From an uncultured Collinsella sp. (GTDB lineage Bacteria; Actinomycetota; Coriobacteriia; Coriobacteriales; Coriobacteriaceae): 45,624 bases of DNA. Location: contig CABUQW010000011.1 in NCBI GenBank assembly GCA_902493895.1, forward strand, positions 1 to 45,624, read 5' to 3'. Position numbers and translations under genes: made by a program. Under the pieces are notes generated by a model that worked only from the letters and a program-made list of their open reading frames with translations, made no database searches and was not told the origin of the DNA. Positions 24,288-30,877 of the stretch are shown piece after piece; within the stretch, counting starts at the first letter, position 1, and every line of letters begins with the position of its first letter.

Positions 24288-25108
24288 AGCGGGCGATCCA
24301 TCCCATAAAGGCAGATATGATGCGTTTGCACAGGATGTTTCCGGCGAAGTTTGGTCTTACGCTTATGCTGGCGTTCGGCCTTCTCTTCTGTGTCTTTCTA
24401 AAAAACGGAACAACGTTGCTCGCCTTTGGCAATAGCGTTTTTGGGGAGGATATTGGTTTCTGCTGGAATGTAATCGATCCTTCTGCACCCGATGAGTCCC
24501 TTGTGCGCAGTGCTTTTGCCGGCACCTCCCTGTTCGTTCCGCTCATCGTTTGCCTGGCGATTTTACAGGAGCGCGGCTATGAAGAGGGATGCCGAATTTC
24601 TTCAGCAAGAGGTCTTGCCCGCTTTAACGGGGCTCTGGCACATGTACTTTCGTCTTCTTTAATAATCGGCGCAGCATATAGTGCGCTTTGCCTTCTTCTT
24701 TTTGCAATAGCCATAATACGTGGAGGGCATAACTACTCGCACGACATGCTAACTGCATTTTTGCCCGCAATGATAGTCAACGCCGTATTGGTGATATCGG
24801 TTGCGCTGGAGACGGTGACCATCTATCGGATTACAGGCAGCGCTGTATTGAGCGGGGCTGCGATAATAATTGGATTTGTCATGAGCTTGACGCTCTACGG
24901 AACTTACCTTCAGACGCCCATACCGTCCTTGCGATGGATCTTCTTTCTTCCGGGGCCGTACCTTGGAGTCGGATGTGCCCTTGGGTATAGCGATATGGGG
25001 CAGCTGACGCTTCTGGGATATGGCGCGGCAGCCAGCTGTCTATCGGTATTGATTTACGCTCTCTTGAGCTTTCGCGCTGGGGGTGTGCTCAATGGCTCGT
25101 CAGATTAA
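24284..25108 (+). CDS. ABC-2 type permease subunit (first)
   Basis: A 274-residue membrane protein with about six predicted TM helices: near residues 22-42, 78-96, 122-146, 162-182, 192-212 and 245-265. Its position between an ATPase and a second permease gives the function. I do not recognise a specific subfamily; this three-gene layout is common for lantibiotic-immunity or multidrug ABC-2 exporters. It overlaps the ATPase by four bases and the next gene by 17, so translation is probably coupled. Confidence 0.78.
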   Translation: MKRAIHPIKADMMRLHRMFPAKFGLTLMLAFGLLFCVFLKNGTTLLAFGNSVFGEDIGFCWNVIDPSAPDESLVRSAFAGTSLFVPLIVCLAILQERGYEEGCRISSARGLARFNGALAHVLSSSLIIGAAYSALCLLLFAIAIIRGGHNYSHDMLTAFLPAMIVNAVLVISVALETVTIYRITGSAVLSGAAIIIGFVMSLTLYGTYLQTPIPSLRWIFFLPGPYLGVGCALGYSDMGQLTLLGYGAAASCLSVLIYALLSFRAGGVLNGSSD

Positions 25109-25910
25109 AAGACTTCTCCAGTCAGAATTGAAGCATGTGAGCAAATGGACGTACGCCTTAATCCTGGTAATTTATGCGTGCATGGTGGTATTGCAGCTTA
25201 ATTCTTTCCCGATGTGGTTCTGCAGCCTCCGTGAGAACAGTTTCTTGGGCTTTTTCCCAGACCCGACGCTTCGGCTATCGGCGGAGGATGTCCTTCTATT
25301 TGGTAATGCAGAGGTTTTTCGCGGTCTGCTGTTCAACGTAGCCCCGTTGGCTCATGCATTGTTCTTTCCGTTCATCGCGGCTTGCATTGTGCCGTGCTTT
25401 GTCAGTTCGGGCTTTATTGAGGAACCGTGGGGGCTGTCGGAGGCTCGGGGAGGGAAGCGTGTGTGCGCTATCGTTGCGCGAGTGGTGCTGTCTTCTTTTG
25501 CCCTTTTGAGCGCGTTTGTCCTGTCGAGTGTCGTTTTGTACTGTCTTAACTGCGTAATCGTTTTGGATGCTCGGCAGTATTTCGACCTGCATGTATTTTG
25601 CTATCGACTTCTTCTGGCGAGTGTCGTCTGCCTTGCATACGTGGTCTCTTGCGTGATCGTTGTTTCCTATTTTGGGTCCGGCTTCGGTCCGATTGGCATG
25701 CTGTTGCTTGTCAACGTCGTAGCGATCTACATACAGCTCGGGACCAATTCCATGCTTCCGCTTCCAGCCTCGATGCTCATGTGGATTTGTGGCGTGACCC
25801 CGTTGGGGAATAGTCAATGCATTTCGATTCTAATTGACTGCCTAATAAACGTAGCAAGCGTTTTTGCCATTTGCTTTACCGTCGACCGATTGCGGTCGAG
25901 ATTTCTTTGA
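25092..25910 (+). CDS. ABC-2 type permease subunit (second)
   Basis: A 272-residue membrane protein with about six TM helices (around residues 18-36, 75-100, 120-150, 165-190, 195-213 and 240-262) and a large external loop after TM1. The start at ATG 25092 (MARQIKRLLQSELKHVSKWT) is preferred over ATG 25083 three codons upstream, because the basic N-terminus suits a cytoplasmic lead-in. It ends the operon; a strong terminator follows. Confidence 0.75.
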   Translation: MARQIKRLLQSELKHVSKWTYALILVIYACMVVLQLNSFPMWFCSLRENSFLGFFPDPTLRLSAEDVLLFGNAEVFRGLLFNVAPLAHALFFPFIAACIVPCFVSSGFIEEPWGLSEARGGKRVCAIVARVVLSSFALLSAFVLSSVVLYCLNCVIVLDARQYFDLHVFCYRLLLASVVCLAYVVSCVIVVSYFGSGFGPIGMLLLVNVVAIYIQLGTNSMLPLPASMLMWICGVTPLGNSQCISILIDCLINVASVFAICFTVDRLRSRFL

Positions 25911-25950
25911 TTGTTTGTGAGGGAAAATCATACCGAGCATACCAAATACA

Positions 25951-25982
25951 GGGGGCGGGCACCGTGGCTGGTGTCCGCCCCC
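25951..25982. terminator. Terminator between convergent operons
   Basis: GGGGGCGGGCACC (25951-25963) pairs with GGTGTCCGCCCCC (25970-25982) with one G-T pair and a 6-base loop. It lies between the ABC-2 operon and the gamma-glutamyl hydrolase gene. Confidence 0.7.
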
Positions 25983-26020
25983 CCCTGGCATGGAAGGTTT
26001 AGGTCTGTGTGATTCGCGAG

Positions 26021-26830
26021 CTAGCGGGCCAGCTTAACCTTTGCCGCTGCCTCGACAAACGACTTCCACAGGTTAAAGTCGGTCTCGAGCGTCTGCCAGG
26101 TGTACTCGGGATGCCATTGCACGCCCAGGCAGAAAGGCTGGCCTTCGACCTCGATGCACTCGGGAACGCCGTCGGTTGCCTTGGCGACCAAGCGCGTGCT
26201 TTTACCCAGACGATCGACGCAACAGTGGTGTGCGGAGTTGGTCTGGATTAGCCTGTGCCCGCCAACCGCGCGTTCCAGCAGCGAGCCCGGCACGACCTCG
26301 ACGGGGTGCACGGGATCGTTGAGCACGTGGGTGTGGCGCCACTGCGTGCGACCCTCGCGCGCACCCAAGCTCGGCACGTCCATGCACAGGGTGCCGCCGG
26401 TGGCGACGTTGAGCAGCTGCGTGCCGCGGCAGGTGGTAAAGAGCGGCTTCTTGGCGCGGAGTACCTCGCCGACCAGCTTAAACTCAAAGCTATCGCGAAT
26501 CTCGCAGCAGAGGGTGGGGTCGTAGGGTCGATCATCGCCCCAGCGCTTGGGGTTGACGTCCGGGCCGCCGGGAATGGCGATGCCGTCGGCGATATCGACG
26601 TAATGACGGATAACCTCAATGTCCTCGGTGATGGACATCTGCAGCGGCAGACCGCCGGCGGCAAGGATGGCATCGACAAAGACACTTGCGATCTCCTCGT
26701 TGGGGGAGAGCGTTTCGCTCAAAAACGGCTTCGCCTCTTCCCAGCGCGGCGCGACGAGGATGAGTGGGCGGTCGGCGGGGGCGACGTCGACGTGCGGGGT
26801 GTAGGACGATGAAGTACGAGTTCCGATCAT
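26021..26830 (-). CDS. Gamma-glutamyl-gamma-aminobutyrate hydrolase-like peptidase C26
   Basis: A class I glutamine amidotransferase-like hydrolase (PuuD family) that removes glutamate from gamma-glutamyl compounds. The 269 residues include GIAIPGGPDVNPKRWGD, the nucleophile in TTCRGTQLLNV (Cys about 143), SAHHCCVDRLG, and the histidine-glutamate pair in GVQWHPEYTW. It is the last gene of a polar amino acid ABC operon, 51 bases after the ATPase, so it probably processes an imported gamma-glutamyl amide or peptide. The exact substrate is not shown. Confidence 0.88.
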   Translation of the reverse strand: MIGTRTSSSYTPHVDVAPADRPLILVAPRWEEAKPFLSETLSPNEEIASVFVDAILAAGGLPLQMSITEDIEVIRHYVDIADGIAIPGGPDVNPKRWGDDRPYDPTLCCEIRDSFEFKLVGEVLRAKKPLFTTCRGTQLLNVATGGTLCMDVPSLGAREGRTQWRHTHVLNDPVHPVEVVPGSLLERAVGGHRLIQTNSAHHCCVDRLGKSTRLVAKATDGVPECIEVEGQPFCLGVQWHPEYTWQTLETDFNLWKSFVEAAAKVKLAR

Positions 26831-26881
26831 AGGTGTAACTTTCGAGTTTGGATGGGCATGGCGGGCGGGTGGGCGGTCTGG

Positions 26882-27646
26882 CTAGTGACCCTTGATGGAG
26901 TTGAGGAAGTCCTGGGCGCGCTTGGTCTGGGGGTGGTCGAAGAACTCGTCGGGCGTGCCGGTTTCCACGATCTGGCCGTCGGCCATGAACACGACGCGGT
27001 CGGCCACGCGGCGGGCAAAGTTCATCTCGTGCGTGATGACGATCATCGTCATGCCCTGCTGTGCCAGACGGACCATGACCTCGAGCACCTCGTTGATCAT
27101 CTCAGGGTCAAGGGCGCTCGTGGGCTCGTCAAAAAGCATGGCCTTGGGTTGCATGGCAAGCGAGCGGGCGATGGCTACGCGCTGCTGCTGGCCGCCCGAG
27201 AGCTGTGCGGGCACCTTATCGGCCTGCTCGGCAACGCCCACGCGGCCCAGCAGGTCCATGGCGCGCTCGCGGGCCTCGTCCTTGGAGACACCCAGCACAT
27301 CGACCGGTCCCAGCATGACGTTCTGCAGTACGGTCATATGTGCGAACAGGTTGAACTGCTGAAACACCATGCCCAGCTCGGCGCGCATGCGGGCAAGATC
27401 CTTGCCTTCTTGCGGCAGGGGCTCGCCCTCGATGAGGATCTCGCCCGAATCGATGGTTTCCAGGCGGTTGATGGTGCGGCACATGGTCGACTTGCCTGAG
27501 CCCGAGGGACCGATCACAACGACGACCTCGCCGCGGTCGACAGAGAGATTGATGTCGTTGAGGACGTGCAGATCGCCATAGTGCTTATCGACGTGTCTGA
27601 GCTCGATCAGCGGCTGATTGCCGGTGGAAGAGGTGCTCTGTGCCAT
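26882..27646 (-). CDS. Polar amino acid ABC transporter, ATP-binding protein
   Basis: A GlnQ/ArtP-type ATPase of 254 residues with Walker A GPSGSGKST (about residue 41), Q-loop VFQQFNLFAHMTVLQNV, signature LSGGQQQR, Walker B MLFDEPTSALDPE and TMIVITHEM. It energises import of a polar amino acid, probably glutamine or glutamate, through the two permeases upstream. It is spaced 36 bases from the permease gene in the same operon. Confidence 0.92.
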   Translation of the reverse strand: MAQSTSSTGNQPLIELRHVDKHYGDLHVLNDINLSVDRGEVVVVIGPSGSGKSTMCRTINRLETIDSGEILIEGEPLPQEGKDLARMRAELGMVFQQFNLFAHMTVLQNVMLGPVDVLGVSKDEARERAMDLLGRVGVAEQADKVPAQLSGGQQQRVAIARSLAMQPKAMLFDEPTSALDPEMINEVLEVMVRLAQQGMTMIVITHEMNFARRVADRVVFMADGQIVETGTPDEFFDHPQTKRAQDFLNSIKGH

Positions 27647-27682
27647 GGTGCTCGGCTCCTTATGACTCGAAATGGTAAAGCG

Positions 27683-28516
27683 TTAGCGGATGATGGTCGC
27701 GCCGGTCTTGTGCGAAACATAGACAGCGGCCTTGTTGATCGCGACGTTGATGAGGATGTAGATGACCGCGATTACCAGGTAGACCGACACGAGGGCGTCG
27801 TAGTTGGTGATGAGCACGCGGGCATTTTGCATGAGGTCGGGGTAGCTCACCACGTAGGCGACGGTGGTGTCTTTGACTACGACCACAAGCTGCGAAATCA
27901 ACGACGGAATGATAAACCGGATAGCCTGCGGCAACACGATTTTAAAGGTGATTTTAGCCTTGGAGAGACCGAGTGCCTGGGCTGCCTCGACCTGACCGCG
28001 CGGCACGGCGTTGACGCCGGCGCGGAAGATCTCGGCAAGTACACCGGCTGCAGCAAGCGCGACGGGAAGCGTGAGCATCCAAAACGACGGCAGCGCTATC
28101 TTGTACTGGGGCAGCACCAAAAAGAAGAAGTAGATGAACAGCAGGCTCGGCACGCCGCGGAAGAAATCAGTGAGCACGCGGCAGACCAGCTGCAGCGGCT
28201 TGATGCCGCTGGTGCGGCCGAGCATAAGGGCTAAGCCCAGCACCAGTGCAATGACGCCGGCGGTGAGTGCAACTTTAACGGTGCCCTCAAAGCCGGCAAG
28301 CAGGAACTTCCAGGTGGTGAGGTGCGTAAAGAAATACCAGTAGTGGACTGAAAGCTGACCGGTCACATAAAAGCGCTGCAGGACCAGAGCGATGAGCGCG
28401 GCCACGGCAACGAGCGAAATGGCGGTGCCGATGCGGATCTTGGCGCGCATCTTTGGGCCGGGAGCCTCGTAGAGCGCATCGCGCATGGTAAGTGCAGGGG
28501 AGGAATGCTTGCTCAT
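27683..28516 (-). CDS. Polar amino acid ABC transporter, permease (second)
   Basis: HisM/GlnP-family inner-membrane permease of 277 residues. An N-terminal cytoplasmic extension of about 35 residues precedes the first TM. The EAA loop EAAQALGLSKAKITFKIVLP lies at about residue 180, and the FFRGVPSLLFIYFF segment is typical. It overlaps the upstream permease gene by four bases. Confidence 0.9.
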   Translation of the reverse strand: MSKHSSPALTMRDALYEAPGPKMRAKIRIGTAISLVAVAALIALVLQRFYVTGQLSVHYWYFFTHLTTWKFLLAGFEGTVKVALTAGVIALVLGLALMLGRTSGIKPLQLVCRVLTDFFRGVPSLLFIYFFFLVLPQYKIALPSFWMLTLPVALAAAGVLAEIFRAGVNAVPRGQVEAAQALGLSKAKITFKIVLPQAIRFIIPSLISQLVVVVKDTTVAYVVSYPDLMQNARVLITNYDALVSVYLVIAVIYILINVAINKAAVYVSHKTGATIIR

Positions 28517-29172
28517 CGGAGGATCCTCACCTTCTTATCGATATAGTTGCCAATGTGGCTCACCACAAAGGCCGTGCCCAGGTAGCCGAGCGCCGAGATA
28601 AAGAACGCGGCGACGCCGCCGAGCGAGCGCGTGTTGATGTAGCTCACCACGCCGGTGAGCTCCTGCGGTTTAAGCGGCACCTGGCTGCCGAGCGCGGTGG
28701 TGAGCATGACGGCGATAAAGAGGTTAGTCATGGGCAGCACGCTCGAGCGCAGCGCTTGCGGAATCACGATCTTGGCGAGGATGCGGTTAAAGCTCATGCC
28801 GAGCGAACGTGCGGCTTCGACCTGACCGACGCCGACGGTGTTGATGCCACTCATGAAGTTCTCGGAGCCAAAGGCCGAGCCCAAAAGGACCGTAGCGACG
28901 ATAACGCAGGTGCGGTAGGGCAGAACGACCTTGAGCGGCGGCAGCGCGTAGACGACGATGATGAGCAGCGCGATGCCGGGGATGTTACGGAAGACCTGGA
29001 CATACAGGTCGCCAAAGACGCGCAGCGGCTTGAGCGGCGACACGCGCATCACGGTGACGGCGACGGCCAGCACCATGGCGATGGCAAACGACTCAAGCGT
29101 CATGCCCCAGGTTGCTAGCAGCGCGTCGATATAGTTCTGGCCATAGAGCGACCAGAGCTCGGAGAGACTCAT
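28513..29172 (-). CDS. Polar amino acid ABC transporter, permease (first)
   Basis: HisQ/GlnP-family permease of 219 residues with five TM helices. VFRNIPGIALLIIVVY and the EAA loop EAARSLGMSFNRILAKIVIP (about residues 139-158) identify it. It pairs with the next permease as a heterodimer. The start has GGGAGGTCCGC upstream. A hairpin lies between it and the substrate-binding protein gene. Confidence 0.9.
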   Translation of the reverse strand: MSLSELWSLYGQNYIDALLATWGMTLESFAIAMVLAVAVTVMRVSPLKPLRVFGDLYVQVFRNIPGIALLIIVVYALPPLKVVLPYRTCVIVATVLLGSAFGSENFMSGINTVGVGQVEAARSLGMSFNRILAKIVIPQALRSSVLPMTNLFIAVMLTTALGSQVPLKPQELTGVVSYINTRSLGGVAAFFISALGYLGTAFVVSHIGNYIDKKVRILR

Positions 29173-29196
29173 GCGGACCTCCCGCCGATAAGGAAA

Positions 29197-29222
29197 GGGG
29201 CTCCCGTGTGTACGGAAGCCCC
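29197..29222 (-). terminator. Attenuating hairpin within the amino acid ABC operon
   Basis: GGGGCTCCCGT (29197-29207) pairs with ACGGAAGCCCC (29212-29222) with one mismatch and a 4-base loop. On the minus strand it is followed by TTTCCTTAT, so it could stop part of the transcripts or protect the 3' end of the binding-protein mRNA. Positions 29223-29310 hold nothing else recognisable. Confidence 0.65.
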
Positions 29223-29310
29223 GACAACTCAGTGAGGAAACAGTTTACCGCAATAAAGCGCATCATGCGTTTCCGTATGGTTTCGTTGCGGTCGTTACCA
29301 GGCTCGCTGC

Positions 29311-30306
29311 CTAGGCCCCGATCTCGGGCAGCTCGGGAACATTGGTGTCGCCCGTACGGTCGCCGATGCAGATCTGCCACAGCTCAGTCCAGGTGCCGTC
29401 GTCCTCGATCTTCTTAAGGAAGTCGTTAACGAAGGCGACGCCGTCGGAATCGAGCGGCAGGCCAATGCCATAGGGCTCCTTGCTGCCGAAGGGCTTGCCG
29501 GCAATCTTGTACTTACCGGGCTCGCGGACCAGGGCGCTCTGCTGCATGTTGTTATCGATGACGTAGGCGTCAACGCGGCCCTGTTGGAGTGCCTGGCGGG
29601 CCTCCTCGTCGGTCTTGAACTCCTGCTGGCTGGCCTTGGGAGCGAACTCCTCCAGGATGGCAGGGCCGTTGGAGCCGGACTGGACGGCGACGTTCTTGTC
29701 GGCCAGGTCGTCGACGCTCTTGATGTCGTCGTTATCGGCGAGCACCAGGATGGCCTGCTGGGTGTAGTAGTAGGGGCCGGCGAAGGAGACGAGCTTCTTG
29801 CGCTCGTCAGTGATGGTGTAGGTGGCAAAGACGGCGTCGACCTGGCCGTTCTGCAGGACGGACTCGCGCGTGTCCGAGGTCACCTGGGTGATCTCGACCT
29901 TGTTCTCGCCCAGAATGTAGTTGGACAGGAGCTGTGCGATACCGGCGTCGAAGCCGCGGGTCTGACCGTCCTTCTCGTTGAGGAGGGAGAAGAGCGTGGA
30001 GGTCTGAACGCCACCGATCTTAAAGACGCCGGCGTTCTTGACGGCCGTCGCCCAGGTGCTGGCGGCGATGGCGTCATCATCGGCCTTGGGGCCGTCGTTG
30101 ACGAGCTTGTCGAATGCCTTGGCATCGAGCGTGGTGGAAGCCTCGGTATCTGCGGAGCTCTTGGAGGAGCCGGCGGCGGAACCCTTGTCGGCCTCGGCGC
30201 TGGTGTCAGAGCAGCCGGCAAGACCAAGGCCGGCGACGGTTGCGAAGGTAGCGGCAACAAAGCCGCGGCGGTCGAGAACGACCTGCTGGGAGAGGTTTTT
30301 GCTCAT
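29311..30306 (-). CDS. Amino acid ABC transporter substrate-binding lipoprotein
   Basis: Extracellular solute-binding protein family 3, 331 residues. The N-terminus has twin arginines (13-14), a hydrophobic stretch and the lipobox LAGC with Cys32, so it is probably a lipid-anchored, possibly Tat-exported, protein. A Ser/Ala-rich linker precedes the ligand domain (from about residue 85, KIGGVQTSTLFSLLNEKDGQ). FDAGIAQLLSNYILG and VDAVFATYTITDERKKLVSF are typical of glutamate/glutamine binders. It is first in the operon, with a good promoter upstream and AAAGGTG before the ATG. Confidence 0.9.
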   Translation of the reverse strand: MSKNLSQQVVLDRRGFVAATFATVAGLGLAGCSDTSAEADKGSAAGSSKSSADTEASTTLDAKAFDKLVNDGPKADDDAIAASTWATAVKNAGVFKIGGVQTSTLFSLLNEKDGQTRGFDAGIAQLLSNYILGENKVEITQVTSDTRESVLQNGQVDAVFATYTITDERKKLVSFAGPYYYTQQAILVLADNDDIKSVDDLADKNVAVQSGSNGPAILEEFAPKASQQEFKTDEEARQALQQGRVDAYVIDNNMQQSALVREPGKYKIAGKPFGSKEPYGIGLPLDSDGVAFVNDFLKKIEDDGTWTELWQICIGDRTGDTNVPELPEIGA

Positions 30307-30349
30307 GGTAGAACACCTTTCTCAATAAAATCCCTAGCAGTTGAGTAGA

Positions 30350-30379
30350 GTTATACCCTATCGCGCTCAAATGGGTCAA
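30350..30379 (-). promoter_or_regulatory. Promoter of the amino acid ABC operon
   Basis: On the minus strand TTGACC (30379-30374) and TATAAC (30355-30350) are separated by 18 bases, ending about 45 bases before the start codon. Confidence 0.7.
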
Positions 30380-30426
30380 CACGAAATAACTCAGAAACAT
30401 ACTTGCCTTATGGGTAATTCTACCTA

Positions 30427-30470
30427 CCAAAAAGGGACAGGTTTATTTTGGCAGGTTTTATCTGGGCAAA
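30427..30470 (+). repeat. GGGACAGG intergenic repeat, copy 3
   Basis: CCAAAAAGGGACAGGTTTAT, then TTTGGCAGGTTTTATCTGGG. It is nearly identical to copy 2, with the same CCAAAA/TTTTGG stem. Confidence 0.78.
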
Positions 30471-30530
30471 CGTCGGTTATTACAGCTGAGATAGCGCTTT
30501 GCGGACGGCGTGGTCGCTCGCAGCGGTCGC

Positions 30531-30536
30531 TATAAT
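30531..30536 (+). promoter_or_regulatory. -10 box of the 12-codon mini-gene
   Basis: A perfect TATAAT stands 40 bases before the mini-gene ATG. No good -35 box is seen at 16-18 bases (GCGTGG at 30508-30513), so an activator may be needed. Confidence 0.45.
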
Positions 30537-30575
30537 GGCGGCAACGCGACACATATATAAGTAAGGAGATGGCAT

Positions 30576-30614
30576 ATGAACGGCTATTCGTTTTTCGCTC
30601 TGACCATGATTTAA
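30576..30614 (+). CDS. 12-residue peptide, leader-like
   Basis: ATG to TAA encodes MNGYSFFALTMI. AAGGAGA ends seven bases before the ATG, a near-ideal ribosome-binding site, and a TATAAT lies upstream. The stop codon overlaps the left arm of a terminator. Tyr-Ser-Phe-Phe is reminiscent of attenuation leaders for aromatic amino acid genes. However, no plus-strand gene follows; the next gene, dxs, converges from the other strand. It may be an orphan attenuator, a displaced leader, or a small mRNA of its own. No function is claimed. Confidence 0.5.
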   Translation: MNGYSFFALTMI

Positions 30615-30653
30615 AACCACCACAAAGGGGACAGGCACCTTCGTGGTGGTTTT
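30613..30653 (+). terminator. Terminator of the mini-gene, GGGACAG-loop hairpin
   Basis: AAAACCACCACAAAG (30613-30627) pairs with CTTCGTGGTGGTTTT (30639-30653) with a single A/C mismatch. The loop is GGGACAGGCAC, the same core as the GGGACAGG repeats. It overlaps the mini-gene stop codon. Confidence 0.75.
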
Positions 30654-30679
30654 GACCGATGCAACGGCATGCCTTGCTG

Positions 30680-30744
30680 CTTTGTCTCAATCTGTAACAT
30701 CTGGACGGCCAAAAGGTCTCTATCTGTTACAGATTGAGACAAAG
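30680..30744. repeat. Inverted repeat G1
   Basis: Perfect 20-base arms CTTTGTCTCAATCTGTAACA (30680-30699) and its complement (30725-30744) surround a 25-base loop. It lies between the mini-gene terminator and the dxs terminator. Confidence 0.75.
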
Positions 30745-30762
30745 GTCAGGGGCAAAGACGGT

Positions 30763-30821
30763 TTGTCTAGATCTGTAACAGTTAGACGAGGATTTGTACG
30801 CTAGATGTTACAGATTGAGAT
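30763..30821. repeat. Inverted repeat G2, diverged copy of G1
   Basis: ATCTGTAACA (30771-30780) and TGTTACAGAT (30806-30815) form the conserved part; the outer bases (GTCTAG against GAGATA) have diverged. The two copies together give four instances of the TCTGTAACA motif in 140 bases. Confidence 0.6.
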
Positions 30822-30831
30822 AATCGCGTCG

Positions 30832-30875
30832 CGAAAATAAAAACCTCCGCAGGGGTGCTTTCCTTGCGGAGGTTT
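30832..30875 (-). terminator. Intrinsic terminator of dxs
   Basis: On the minus strand AAACCTCCGCA pairs with TGCGGAGGTTT (30875-30865 with 30851-30841), followed by TTATTTT. It begins just after the dxs stop. Confidence 0.85.
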
Positions 30876-30877
30876 TC

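Noticed and set aside
30661..30821. Possible short CRISPR array from the repeated TCTGTAACA motif.
   Set aside because: The motif alternates in orientation as two inverted repeats, with no constant spacer length and no cas genes nearby.
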